NCBI GenBank assembly: GCA_963759115.1
Contig: CAVWXT010000008.1
Coordinates: 186,001-250,000 of the forward strand
Direction: 5' to 3'
Length of the DNA: 64,000 nt
Origin: CAVWXT01 sp963759115
GTDB taxonomy: Bacteria; Planctomycetota; Planctomycetia; Pirellulales; Thermoguttaceae
Shown: piece after piece, positions 33,669-43,663 of the stretch
Numbering within the stretch: position 1 is the first letter of the stretch
Layout of the letters: each line of letters opens with the position of its first letter
Notes under the pieces: generated by a model
What the model was told of the DNA's origin: nothing
Databases searched by the model: none
The model's input: only the letters and a program-made list of their open reading frames with translations
Made by a program: the position numbers and the translations under genes

Positions 33669-34328
33669 TTACCCTTCTTTCCCGTGCCGGATGATGCGGC
33701 CCTCGGACATGTAGATCACGTCCTCGGCGATGTTCGTGGCGCAGTCGGCAATCCGCTCCAGATTGCGCGAGACGGCCAGGAGCCGCATCAGCGGGCGGAC
33801 CTGCTCCGGCTCGCGGCGAATGGCTTCCTCGACCCCGACGCGAATCTCGTGCTTGATCCGGTCCACTTCGTCGTCGCGGCGGCACACGTCGGCGGCCAAC
33901 GCGGCGTCCATGTTCACCAGCGCGTCGAGGCTGTCGCGCAGCATGGCCTGCGTCCTGTCCCACATGCCGGCGATGTCGAAGCGAATCTCCATCTGCGTCT
34001 CTTCGATGAAGGTGACGGCCTTGCGGGCGATGTTCACCGCCAGGTCGCCGATCCGCTCCAGGTCGTTATTGATCTTCATGGCGGCGACGATGAACCGCAA
34101 GTCGATGGCCACGGGCTGGTGCAGGGCCAGGATCTTCAGGCACTCTTCCTCTACCTCCACCTCGCGCTGGTCGATGTCCTTGTCGCGATCCTCGACGCTG
34201 CGGGCCAGGTCTACGTCCCGCTCCAACAGCGCCCGGACCGCCATCTGCACCTGGTCCTCGACGATCGCGCACAGGGCAAGGATGCTCTTCTTGACGCGCT
34301 CGATTTCCCGCTGCAAGTGTACCGACAT
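33669..34328 (-). CDS. phoU: Phosphate transport system regulatory protein PhoU
   Basis: Cytoplasmic protein that damps phosphate uptake and Pho signalling. 219 residues, intact, with the two three-helix PhoU repeats. Metal-binding-like motifs are visible: DRDKDIDQREVEVEEECL and LRFIVAAMKINNDLERIGDLAVNIA in repeat 1; CRRDDEVDRIKHEIR and LRLLAVSRNLERIADCATNIAEDV in repeat 2. It is the last gene of the pst cluster, 13 bp after pstB on the same strand. Confidence 0.96.
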   Translation of the reverse strand: MSVHLQREIERVKKSILALCAIVEDQVQMAVRALLERDVDLARSVEDRDKDIDQREVEVEEECLKILALHQPVAIDLRFIVAAMKINNDLERIGDLAVNIARKAVTFIEETQMEIRFDIAGMWDRTQAMLRDSLDALVNMDAALAADVCRRDDEVDRIKHEIRVGVEEAIRREPEQVRPLMRLLAVSRNLERIADCATNIAEDVIYMSEGRIIRHGKEG

Positions 34329-34341
34329 GCATCGCTCCTCA

Positions 34342-35236
<895 letters not shown>

Positions 35237-35240
<4 letters not shown>

Positions 35241-36960
35241 GATTCATCGGCGACGGCGAGACATGACAACAGCGCGATCAGATCGTTCCGCGATTGGAAC
35301 CGCTTCCGCATGCGGTTGCGGAGGTAGATCGCCAGGCTGCTCATGAACAGCACGATCAACACCAGCAGCAGCGTGGTCACGTAGACCATCGGCTTGGTGG
35401 CCTCGACGTTGGGCGACTGGAAGCCGATGTCGTAGATGTGAAAGCCCAGGTGCATGAACTTGCGGTCGAGGTGGAAGAACGGGGAACTGGCCGTCCAACG
35501 GCAGGTCGGGGGCCAGCTTCACCACGCCGGTGATCATCAGCGGGGCCACTTCGCCGGCGGCCCGGGCCATGGCCAGGATGAAGCCGGTCATGATCCCCGG
35601 CGAGGCCATCGGCAGCAGCACGCGCAGCAGCGTCTGGAACTTGGTCGCGCCCAAGGCCAGCGAGCTTTCGCGGATGCCGCGGGGGATCGCCCGCAGGGCC
35701 TCCTCGGTGGCGACGATCACCACGGGGACGGTCAGCAGCCCGAGGGTCAGGCTGGCCCAGAGGATGCCGCCGGTGCCGAAGGTGGAGATGCCGGCGTCGA
35801 CGCGTTCCGGGATACAACCAGCGGTCGAGCCATCCGCCCATGCCATAGACGAAGAACCCCAGGCCGAAAATGCCGTAGACGATCGACGGGATGCCGGCCA
35901 GGTTGTTCACCGCGATGCGCACCAGCCGCACCAGCGAGGCCGTCTTTGGCGTATTCGCCCAGGTAGACTGCCGGCCAGCACCCCCAGCGGGAAAGCACGA
36001 AACGGCCATCAGGAAGATCAGCATCACGGTGCCGAAGATGGCCGGAAACAGCCCGCCCTCGGTGTTCGACTCCCGCGGGTTGGCCCAGAGCAACTCCCAG
36101 ATCTTGCCGAGATAGTGCCACGCTTTGCCGCCCAACCCCATGGCGTTCGGCCGATACGCCCGCACGATGTTCACCAAGGGGATCGACGCTTCCTGGCCCG
36201 ACGGCACGGCGAACACGGCCACGTTGCGGCGGGCCTCGGCCTCCAGGCGGTCTTGCTGGGCCACCAGTTCGCCCGATTCGCGCTTGATCGCCGCCTGTGC
36301 GGTTTCGAGTTCCTTCCGCTGGGCATCGAATTGGGTTACGTCGGCGTCGGCATCGGCCCGCAACGCCAGCTTTTTGCGGTAGTTGATCCCCAGGATCTCG
36401 TAGCCCAGTTGTTGGAGCTGGTCGCTCAACACGGAGAGCCGCGACCGATGGGCTCGATTTCACGAGCCGCATTGTGCCGCACGGCCGCCAGGGCTTCGGC
36501 CAGGCGATCGGCCAAGTCGCTCGCGGCGGCGACTTCCAGCGTGGGCGTGCTGCACGTCTTTCAGATAGCCGTAGAAGTCGCCGTTCTCCTGCCGCTCCAG
36601 CACGAACACGTCCGGCGGGTAGGCGATCGCCTCGATCTCGCCCTCCTTATACCAGCGGAAGTCCGAGCGTTGCGGGTCGAGTTCGCGGTTGCCGGTCTTG
36701 AACTGGAAGCTGAGCACCTTGTTGTCGGTGTTGACTTCGCTTTGTGTGGGAATGCCCAGCAGCTTGTGGCCGTCGGTCAGAGTGATTTCTGCGACGGCAT
36801 GAGGCCAGAAGACTCCCAGCCCATTGACCATCACGACGATCAGCATCGTGGCGGTCATGAGGATTGTGATCGCCAGCGCACCGCCGGTGGCCCAGACCAA
36901 CGGTTCGCCTTGCTTCCAGAATTTCTTTCCCCTCACTCCTAGCTCTAGAACCGGCCGTAG
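35237..36960 (-). CDS. pstA: Phosphate ABC transporter permease PstA (frameshifted; joined to PstC frame)
   Basis: Membrane permease subunit. The first part (36960 to about 36540) lies in the same reading frame as pstC: KKFWKQGEPLVWATGGALAITI, then NGLGVFWPHAVAEITL. After a frame change near 36540 it continues: LQQLGYEILGINYRKKLAL, a helical extracytoplasmic segment, membrane helices, RIAVNNLAGIPSIVYGIFGLG, then the ABC permease loop ATKFQTLLRVLLPMASPGIMTGF, and the end MRKRFQSRNDLIAL. Further frame changes near 35945-35995, 35815 and 35480. The large N-terminal extension before the permease core is of the kind seen in Pseudomonas-type PstA. GTG at about 36937 is the only candidate separate start. 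Confidence 0.85.
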
Positions 36961-39246
36961 CGCTTTCGCAGGCTGCTGGCGGACCAGTTCCGCCGCCGTG
37001 TTCAGCAGGAAAGTGAGGAGGAACAACAGCACCGCGCATAGGAACAACACGCGATAAAGGGTGCCGCCTACGGGCGCTTCGGGGATCTCCACGGCGATGT
37101 TGGCCGAGAGCGTTCGCATGCCGTTAAAGGGGCTCCAGTCGAGGATGGGCGTGTTGCCGGTGGCCATCAGCACGATCATGGTTTCGCCCACGGCCCGGCC
37201 GAAGCCGATCATCATGGCGGCGAAGATGCCCGGGCTGGCCGAAGGGAGCACCACGCGCCACAGCGTCTGCCAGCGGCTGGCGCCCATCGCCATCGAGGCC
37301 GCCGTAAGGCTGTGCGGCACGTTCGACAGCGAGTCCTCGGCAATCGAGAAAATGATGGGGATCACGGCAAAGCCCAGTCCGAAGGCAATGATGATGCAGT
37401 TGCGCTGGTCGTAGCGCATGTCGAGCGTTTCGTTCAGCCAGAGCTTGAAGTGACCGTGAAACAGGGCCGTCTCCAGATTCCCGCCGAACCAGTCGATCGC
37501 CACGGGCGAGACCATCAGCGCCGCCAGCGCGATGCCCACAGCGATCACCGGGATCAACACCAGGAACTCGTAGCCGTTTTCGATCCGCTTGGCCCAGTCG
37601 TAATGCCGCAGCATTTGCCAGACAATCATGAACAGTACGAACATCAACGGGATCGTCAACGCGGCGGCGAACACGGCCAGGATCCAGCGCTCGACGATCG
37701 GCGCCAGCCATAGGGCGATCAGGAAACCGATCACCACCGAGGGCACGGCCGCCATGATCTCCACCACCGGTTTGATCGCCTTCTTGAAGGACGGCGTGGT
37801 GAAGTGGCTGGTGTACGCGGCGGCAAATAGGGCCAACGGCACGGCCAGCAGCATGGCGTACAGCGTGCCCTTGAGCGTGCCAAACAGCAGCGGCACGAGG
37901 CTCACTTTCGGCTCAAAATCGTTGCCCCCGGTCGTTTGCCAGGCGAACTCGGGCCGATCGTAGCCTTCGTAGAACACGCGGCCGAACAGCGTGGACCAAC
38001 TGATTTCCGGATACTTGGCCGAAATCTGCCAGACCGTGAGGTTCTGCTCGCGGTCGAGGCCGATCAGGGCGGCGCCGCGGGGATCGAAACCGATCATGCC
38101 GAGTGGACTCTCGCCGGTCAGCGTCACAAGATGTCGTTCGCTGGTCGGATAGTCGAGATGGACCGAGCCGCCGGCGTCGATGCTGGCCAGGGTCTTCTTG
38201 GCGGTCGACGGCAGAATCTCCCGCACGGGCCCGTCGTGGCGCGAAAGGTCGTGGATGCGGCGCAGCCTGGCGGTCGGCTCGCCGCGGACCACGAACCAGG
38301 TCGTCACGTCGCCCTCGGCGTCGCCCACCGCCAGCGACACGTCGCCCAAGAGCATGGCCAGCGACGTAATTTCGCGGCCGTCGGGAAAGGCGAGCAATAC
38401 CTCCTGCACGCCGACTTTGCCTTCCGGGGTAAACTTCCAGCGCACGAGGTGACCGTCCTTCGTGCCCGCATACAGGGTCGTGCCCTCCCGGTCCATCGTC
38501 AGCGCCGTGATGGGGCCGGGCAATCCCTCTTTCAGCGTGAGCCGGGCCGCGTTTTTCTCCTCGGTGCCGAGCATTTCGTTCTCGACCACGGCCTCGCGCC
38601 AGACAGAAATGCTGCTGTCGGGGAGAAGACGGACGCAGGTGGTTGTGGTGGCCGCGTGGTCGGGGTCTTTGAAACATCGCAACAAGGCGAGCACGGGCAA
38701 TGGGCCCGCATCGGCCGGCACGCTCGCCCGCGTGGCCGCGCCATAGGCTATACTACGACGCCCCTGCTTGCTGAACTCGGTATTGGCCGTCACCTCTACC
38801 AGTGACACGGAACCGTCGGACCAGAGCAGCGAGTAGTTGTTGCTATCGTGCCGCTCGATGGCGCGGATTGACTTCTCGCCGCCGCCGGGCGAGGCCACGC
38901 GCTGCGATCCCAACACCTGCGGGTCCCCGGCCAGATCGAGGAACGTACAGGTGCCGTCGCGGCCGAGCACGTCGGCGGTGAGCGACTTGACCGCCTCGTC
39001 TTGGTCCAGATCGAGCCGCACGCCCAGGGCCAGAATGTCGTTGGCCGGCAACGAAGCCGGCAAACGCCCACTGGCTCTTACCGTGGCGCTGGCCGGCAGG
39101 AACAGCGGCAACGTCACGCCCACGATCAGCAGGATGATCGCCACGACGCTGGCGATGATGGTCACCCCGCCCAGCGTAATGATCCAGCGCGCGATCCGGT
39201 CGCGCCGATTGGCGCCGCGGATCGTGGATCGATCGAGGGAGAGCAT
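36460..39246 (-). CDS. pstC: Phosphate ABC transporter permease PstC with large inserted domain, running into PstA
   Basis: Uninterrupted 928-residue frame. Residues about 18-45: first membrane helix. Residues about 50-430: an extracytoplasmic-type insert with WD40/propeller-like repeats (LYAGTKDGHLVRWKFTPEG, ASIDAGGSVHLDYP, LIGLDREQNLTVWQI). Residues about 450-753: the permease domain (LKGTLYAMLLAVPLALF, AAVPSVVIGFLIALWLAP, MGASRWQTLWRVVLPSASPGI, FGRAVGETMIVLMATG), ending LLNTAAELVRQQ. From about 770 the frame continues into PstA. The ATG overlaps the pstS stop (TAATG). Large-insert PstC proteins are known in Pseudomonas; the direct fusion is unusual. Confidence 0.9.
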   Translation of the reverse strand: MLSLDRSTIRGANRRDRIARWIITLGGVTIIASVVAIILLIVGVTLPLFLPASATVRASGRLPASLPANDILALGVRLDLDQDEAVKSLTADVLGRDGTCTFLDLAGDPQVLGSQRVASPGGGEKSIRAIERHDSNNYSLLWSDGSVSLVEVTANTEFSKQGRRSIAYGAATRASVPADAGPLPVLALLRCFKDPDHAATTTTCVRLLPDSSISVWREAVVENEMLGTEEKNAARLTLKEGLPGPITALTMDREGTTLYAGTKDGHLVRWKFTPEGKVGVQEVLLAFPDGREITSLAMLLGDVSLAVGDAEGDVTTWFVVRGEPTARLRRIHDLSRHDGPVREILPSTAKKTLASIDAGGSVHLDYPTSERHLVTLTGESPLGMIGFDPRGAALIGLDREQNLTVWQISAKYPEISWSTLFGRVFYEGYDRPEFAWQTTGGNDFEPKVSLVPLLFGTLKGTLYAMLLAVPLALFAAAYTSHFTTPSFKKAIKPVVEIMAAVPSVVIGFLIALWLAPIVERWILAVFAAALTIPLMFVLFMIVWQMLRHYDWAKRIENGYEFLVLIPVIAVGIALAALMVSPVAIDWFGGNLETALFHGHFKLWLNETLDMRYDQRNCIIIAFGLGFAVIPIIFSIAEDSLSNVPHSLTAASMAMGASRWQTLWRVVLPSASPGIFAAMMIGFGRAVGETMIVLMATGNTPILDWSPFNGMRTLSANIAVEIPEAPVGGTLYRVLFLCAVLLFLLTFLLNTAAELVRQQPAKALRPVLELGVRGKKFWKQGEPLVWATGGALAITILMTATMLIVVMVNGLGVFWPHAVAEITLTDGHKLLGIPTQSEVNTDNKVLSFQFKTGNRELDPQRSDFRWYKEGEIEAIAYPPDVFVLERQENGDFYGYLKDVQHAHAGSRRRERLGRSPGRSPGGRAAQCGS

Positions 39247-40232
39247 TATTTCAGCGCCGCGTGTTGCTTCTCAAGGACCTTCGGCGGCAGCGGCCCGTAG
39301 CCGTCCTTGATGACGATCTCCTGGCCCTCCTTCGAGAGCACGAACTTGAGGAACTCGGCAACCAAAGTCGAGGGCGGTTCGTTGGGCTTCTTGCTGATAT
39401 AAATGTACAAGGTGCGGCCAATGGGGTACTTGCCGGCCAAGGCGTTCTCGAAGCTCGGTTCGGCCAGCGGCGAACTGGCGTCCTTGGCCAGGGGAAGGGC
39501 ACGGACTTCCGAAGTCTTGTAGCCAATGCCCGAGTAGCCGATGCCGGCACGATCGTTGGCGACGCCGTTGACTACGGCCGCGGAGCCGGGTTGCTCCTTG
39601 ACCATATCCTTGTAGTCGCCCTTTTGCAGGGGATGTTCCTTGAAGTAGGCGTAGGTGCCGCTGGCCGAATTGCGGCCGTAGAGGCTGATCGGCAGCTTCG
39701 CCCACGGGCCGGTCAGTCCGAGCTGGCCCCAACTCACAATGTCGGGGGAGCCGCTCTTGTGGGTCTTCGAGAAGATGCCGTCGATCTGGTCCACCGTCAG
39801 ACCCTTGAGGGGATTGTCCTTGTGGACGTACACCGCCAAACAATCTAGCGCCACACCGATCCGCGTGGGCTTGAAGCCGTGCTTCTGCTCAAAGGTTTGT
39901 TCTTCCGCCGGCTGCATCGCCCGCGACATCGGCCCAAGCTGGGCAGTGCCCTCGATGAGCGCCGGCGGCGCAGTGGCCGATCCCTTGCCCTCGATCTGGA
40001 TCTTGACATTGGGATAAACCTTTTGAAACGCCTCGGCCCAGTAGGTCATCAGGTTGTTCAACGTATCCGAGCCCACGCTGTTGAGCGTGCCCGACACGTC
40101 GGACACCTTCTGATAGCTCTTGACCGCCGGATCGACCTCCGCGGCAGGCAAGCGGATCGCGTCTGCGAAACAAACCGCGAACACGCAACCGCCGAACATC
40201 ATCCGCACCACTGGCCCAAGACCCTTCTTCAT
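39246..40232 (-). CDS. pstS: Phosphate-binding protein PstS
   Basis: Periplasmic phosphate receptor of the ABC importer, 328 residues. ATG at 40232 chosen because GGGAG lies 8 bp upstream and a signal peptide follows (MKKGLGPVVRMMFGGC). Binding-protein motifs: GTLNSVGSDTLNNLMTYWAE, SRAMQPAEEQTF, GVALDCLAVYVHKDNPLKGLT, YGRNSASGTYAYFKEH, GVANDRAGIGYSGIGY. It is first in the transporter operon and is preceded by an 11-bp direct repeat (40314-40335). Confidence 0.95.
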   Translation of the reverse strand: MKKGLGPVVRMMFGGCVFAVCFADAIRLPAAEVDPAVKSYQKVSDVSGTLNSVGSDTLNNLMTYWAEAFQKVYPNVKIQIEGKGSATAPPALIEGTAQLGPMSRAMQPAEEQTFEQKHGFKPTRIGVALDCLAVYVHKDNPLKGLTVDQIDGIFSKTHKSGSPDIVSWGQLGLTGPWAKLPISLYGRNSASGTYAYFKEHPLQKGDYKDMVKEQPGSAAVVNGVANDRAGIGYSGIGYKTSEVRALPLAKDASSPLAEPSFENALAGKYPIGRTLYIYISKKPNEPPSTLVAEFLKFVLSKEGQEIVIKDGYGPLPPKVLEKQHAALK

Positions 40233-40313
40233 GACTGGCTCCCTGCAATTGTGTGATAACCGAAGATAACCCTCGCAGTTCATGCTAGCGGTCCACTGTC
40301 AGAGGAGTCTGCG

Positions 40314-40335
40314 AATTCGGTTAGAATCCGGTTAG
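40314..40335 (-). promoter_or_regulatory. Candidate Pho box upstream of pstS
   Basis: Two adjacent 11-bp direct repeats, differing at one base; on the gene strand CTAACCGGATT CTAACCGAATT. Direct repeats with an 11-bp period are the layout of PhoB/PhoP binding sites. They lie about 80 bp before the pstS start. Similar repeats precede the regulator gene. Confidence 0.65.
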
Positions 40336-40357
40336 CGCCCTATTCCTTGAATTGGAC

Positions 40358-40439
40358 GGGTGGCACGTCCCAGAGCGCAGCGAAGGGCGTGGTTTGCGGG
40401 CCTACCACGCCCTTCGCTGCGCTCAGGGACGTGCCACCC
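40358..40439. repeat. Long hairpin between regulator and pstS
   Basis: 36-bp arms (40358-40393 and 40404-40439) match in 35 of 36 positions when inverted, with a 10-bp loop. It lies after the response-regulator stop and may terminate that transcript, though no T run follows. It could also be a mobile palindromic repeat. Confidence 0.8.
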
Positions 40440-40476
40440 AATTGTCAAACTGGTTCTTTCGCGGGCCATTGGCACG

Positions 40477-41181
40477 TTATTCCTTGAATCGGTAGCCCAC
40501 CCCGCGGACGGTCTCAATGAGGCTGCCCGCTGATCCCAGCTTCTTTCGCAGGCCGACCACCTGCACGTCCACGGCGCGATCGGTGATGGCGTAGTTGTCG
40601 CCGTGGACGCCGTCGAGAATCTGCTGCCTGGTGAGCACCCAGCCGGGACGGCTGGCCAAAAGCTTCAGCACGCGGAATTCCGTCGAGGTCAGCTCGATGG
40701 GTTGGCCGTCAAGCTGCACTTCGTGGCGGCCGGAATGGATCACGAGACCGTGGATCTTGATGACCTCGTCGGCCTCTTCGGCATCCGTCTCGGCCGGGCG
40801 CGGCGTGGCGCCGCGGCGGAGCACCGCCCGCACCCGCGCCACCAGTACCCTCGGGCTGAACGGCTTGGTGATGTAGTCCTCGGCGCCCAGGTTCAGTCCG
40901 GTGACGATGTCGCGGTCCTCGCCCTTGGCCGTGAGAATAATGAGGCAGATCGCCGCTGTCCGGGGGTCTTCTTTGAGCTTTCGGCAGAGCGTCAGGCCGT
41001 CCATGCCCGGCAGCATCAAGTCGACCAGAACCAGGTCCAGCGGCCGCGACTGCGCAATGGCCAGCGCCTCTTCCGCCGAGGCCACGCCCGCAACCTGAAA
41101 GCCGTCCTTCAACAGGTTATAGCTGACCAACTCGCGGATGTCGTGATCGTCCTCGACAACCAACACCGACTGCGTGCTCAT
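40477..41181 (-). CDS. phoB: OmpR/PhoB-type response regulator
   Basis: 234 residues; ATG at 41181 chosen because GGGGG lies 7 bp upstream (an ATG at 41187 is too close to it). The receiver has LVVEDDHDI, phospho-acceptor Asp (LVLVDLMLPGMDG), LTAKGEDRD and Lys in DYITKPFSP. The winged-helix effector has ELTSTEFRVLKLLASRPGWVLTRQQI and VDVQVVGLRKKL...VRGVGYRFKE. Position directly upstream of pstS and the Pho-box-like repeats make it the probable PhoB. No PhoR kinase is in the window. Confidence 0.88.
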   Translation of the reverse strand: MSTQSVLVVEDDHDIRELVSYNLLKDGFQVAGVASAEEALAIAQSRPLDLVLVDLMLPGMDGLTLCRKLKEDPRTAAICLIILTAKGEDRDIVTGLNLGAEDYITKPFSPRVLVARVRAVLRRGATPRPAETDAEEADEVIKIHGLVIHSGRHEVQLDGQPIELTSTEFRVLKLLASRPGWVLTRQQILDGVHGDNYAITDRAVDVQVVGLRKKLGSAGSLIETVRGVGYRFKE

Positions 41182-41214
41182 GCGCATCCCCCGTATATTG
41201 ACCAAGCGTACCAG

Positions 41215-41258
41215 CCGATTGTTAGCAAACGATGAGCAATTTATTAGAAATCGGTCAG
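41215..41258 (-). promoter_or_regulatory. Candidate Pho box array upstream of the PhoB-like regulator
   Basis: Four consecutive 11-bp segments, on the gene strand beginning CTGACC, CTAATA, CTCATC and CTAACA with mostly T-rich ends, 34-77 bp before the start codon. The shared CTNAYC-like core and 11-bp period match the repeats before pstS, suggesting autoregulation. Confidence 0.6.
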
Positions 41259-41337
41259 CATATTAGGACTACGCCGGGGTCGGCGGGAGAAGAGAGGTCT
41301 CGAGGCTGTGGTTCCCAAGCTCCGAGGTTGTGAGTTC

Positions 41338-41415
41338 CCTTGTGGGAGGCGACTCCCGTCGCCGAATTGACGGTGTTTCGCCACGCAATCGGCGGCGAGA
41401 GTCGCCTCCCACAGG
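41338..41415. repeat. GGAGGCGACTCC-family hairpin
   Basis: Inverted arms at about 41338-41367 and 41386-41415 with core GGGAGGCGACTC. It sits 3 bp beyond the stop of the PRC-barrel gene, in terminator position. The same family recurs at 51355-51421 and as a half copy near 46240. Confidence 0.75.
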
Positions 41416-41418
41416 GGC

Positions 41419-42075
41419 TTACGCCGAACCCACCGCCGGTTCTTCCGAAGGCACGATGCCGTCGTAGGCCGGCCGGCGCTCGATTTGCTCGCGCGACAAC
41501 GCGAGGTGGATCTCCCGATCGCGCCAGCGAATCGACTCGACGGAGGCCGGTTCGACCAGCACGCGCTTGCCCGGCCACCAGTTGCGGGTGTCGACCACCA
41601 GATAGCGCACCGACCAGGTTTCATCGTCGACGATGAAATCCTCGACGTGGCCCAGTCGTCCGTCGGGGCAAGAAATGTGAAGGCCGGCCAGCAGTCTCGT
41701 GCTGCGGAGGTGCGGATCGCCCCCGGTTTCGGAGGCCGCGTCGAGGGCGCCCGCCCAATAGGCCTCCGACACCAGCACCTGGGCGGCTTCCCGCGGCTCG
41801 CGGTGTGCTACGGGCGGGTCGCTGTCGACGCTCGGAGACTGCCGCACTTGCTCGTTGCTCAGCCGCACTCGCACGTTTCGGCCCGGCCAGTCGGCGCGAT
41901 CGACCGCCCCCGGTTCCAACAGCACCTGCCGGCCGTGAAACCAGCGATCCGTGCTGACGACCAGGTGGCGGACCTTCCACGATTGATCGTCGAAGAGGAC
42001 GTCGTGCAGCGTGCCAACACGGCCGTCAGTTCCTTCCAACGGCGTGCCGAACATGTCTTTGGCGACGATGAACAT
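41419..42075 (-). CDS. Protein with two PRC-barrel domains
   Basis: 218 residues, two similar halves. The first is LEGTDGRVGTLHDVLFDDQSW...VRHLVVSTDRWFHGRQVLLEP, the second ISCPDGRLGHVEDFIVDDETW...VRYLVVDTRNWWPGKRVLVEP. PRC-barrel domains occur in photosynthetic reaction-centre H subunits, RimM and many stress-related proteins. No signal peptide. Freestanding tandem PRC proteins are often linked to general stress. The function here is unknown. Confidence 0.85.
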   Translation of the reverse strand: MFIVAKDMFGTPLEGTDGRVGTLHDVLFDDQSWKVRHLVVSTDRWFHGRQVLLEPGAVDRADWPGRNVRVRLSNEQVRQSPSVDSDPPVAHREPREAAQVLVSEAYWAGALDAASETGGDPHLRSTRLLAGLHISCPDGRLGHVEDFIVDDETWSVRYLVVDTRNWWPGKRVLVEPASVESIRWRDREIHLALSREQIERRPAYDGIVPSEEPAVGSA

Positions 42076-42301
42076 ATCTGCGTTCCTTTCCGTGTGTGCG
42101 GCAGCACAGAGGTAGGTTGGGCACCGCCACCAAAGCCTCTTAGCGGGCAGTGCCTGCCCTACAGAAATTCACAACCCCGAAGGCTGCCCGTGCTCTCCCC
42201 GCGCCCCCCAAACCACCCAATTCTACCTACACAGTCAACCTTTGACAAACCCAACGCCGAGGGACGTCGTCTCTTCTGGGCAACGTCAGCGGACCCTCGA
42301 T

Positions 42302-43630
42302 TCACGGTTGCCCGTTGCTCGTTCCCCGTTTTGCCTCCGCCCAGCCGGCCGGATCGCGCGGACAGTCAGTCGCGCAGATCGCCAAACCGGGACATTGATC
42401 GCAGCGAGTCTCGCTCTCGACGCGCCGGCGGTAGTCCTGATACGCTTTGCTGCGCGAGATCGTTTCCCAGTCGTCGTTGAACAGGTTGCCGGCCGGCCGA
42501 TACGGCCCACCGGCGGCAAAGACCGAGCCGTCGGGCTCAACGCGGATCGCCATCTCGCCGCCGCACCGCGGCCCACGGCAAACCTGCTCACTCAAGGGAG
42601 TCGCCGAGTCGAACCGCACGGTCGGGTACCACGCCAATCGCAACCCAACTCGATCCGCCGACTCTTCGATCCCGCGCAAAGCCGGCGCCAACTCGTCCGC
42701 CGACAGCGCGCTCGCCAACGCCTCTTTAGGGTCGGTTGTGGCAATGGCGAACATACAGACGTTCTTCAGCCCGTGCGAGGCAAGCCCCTTGAACGTGGCG
42801 TCGATGGTTGGCAGGGTCGACCGCACCAGTGCGATCTGGGCCGCTGCACAGAGTTTTTGCCGCTGAGCGGCGCCGAGCGCCCGCAGGGCCATCTTGTGGT
42901 CGCCGGGGCCGGCCAAGGAGTCGTGAACCGCATCGGTCTCGGAAAGGCAGCAGGTGTCAAGATGATAAAGGCCGGCGGCGGCCATTTCGGAAATGCGGCC
43001 AGGGCGGCACAGGTCGCTGCCGCGGCCGCGCACGCCGGCGATCATCCCCAGTTCCGTTGCTCGTTTCAGCGCCCGAATCATGTGGACTTCGTCGGGATCG
43101 CGGCCGACGATGATCGTCACGTGCGGAATTGCCAACTCCCAAAGCCGATCGAGGATCCGCGCCATGAAGAACGGCGGACACAACGGCAGGTCGGCCGAAA
43201 TGGGCCGTTCCCATCGCAGCGACCTCGCCGAAAAGGCCGGATCAACCAGATTGAGGTACGGATAGCTCTTGTCCGGCGACGCCATCTTTTTGAATAGGTC
43301 ATCCATCTTAATCACAGCGTCCAGGGCGTTGAGGCGGGCTCGCATGGCCGAGACCGACGCACCGCGAACGCTCTTTTGCGTCGTTCTTGCGATCATGGCC
43401 GGAAAATCGAAGTCGAAGAGTCCTTTGGCAACGGCGACCTCGTAAGGGTCTAGCCGTCTGATCGCCGCGCCATTGGCCAACAGGAGGCCGCCGCCGGCCG
43501 GATCGACCCGCAAGTGAAATCGAGCGGTCGTTCCTTCCACGTCGCGCGCACAATGATAAAGCCCCGGCCGAATCGGGGCAGGCCGAAGCAACAGGCGTCG
43601 AAGGAAGTCGGATACGCAAGGAACGTGCAT
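42302..43630 (-). CDS. PqqD/radical-SAM-like/SPASM protein lacking the SAM cluster motif
   Basis: 442 residues, intact. N-terminal PqqD-like part (FHLRVDPAGGGLLLANGAAIRRLDPYEVAV). The middle looks like a TIM-barrel radical-SAM core (HVTIIVGRDPDEVHMIRALKRATELGM, LYHLDTCCLSETDAVHDSL), but at the place of the CxxxCxxC cluster only one Cys remains (ADLPLCPPFF). The C-terminus has SPASM-like cysteines (CRGPRCGG ... CDQCPGLAICATDCP). It probably binds auxiliary Fe-S clusters but cannot do standard radical SAM chemistry. The role is unknown. Confidence 0.7.
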   Translation of the reverse strand: MHVPCVSDFLRRLLLRPAPIRPGLYHCARDVEGTTARFHLRVDPAGGGLLLANGAAIRRLDPYEVAVAKGLFDFDFPAMIARTTQKSVRGASVSAMRARLNALDAVIKMDDLFKKMASPDKSYPYLNLVDPAFSARSLRWERPISADLPLCPPFFMARILDRLWELAIPHVTIIVGRDPDEVHMIRALKRATELGMIAGVRGRGSDLCRPGRISEMAAAGLYHLDTCCLSETDAVHDSLAGPGDHKMALRALGAAQRQKLCAAAQIALVRSTLPTIDATFKGLASHGLKNVCMFAIATTDPKEALASALSADELAPALRGIEESADRVGLRLAWYPTVRFDSATPLSEQVCRGPRCGGEMAIRVEPDGSVFAAGGPYRPAGNLFNDDWETISRSKAYQDYRRRVESETRCDQCPGLAICATDCPRDPAGWAEAKRGTSNGQP

Positions 43631-43663
43631 GCTTGAACCAGTCGCGCGACAGTCATCGCTTCG

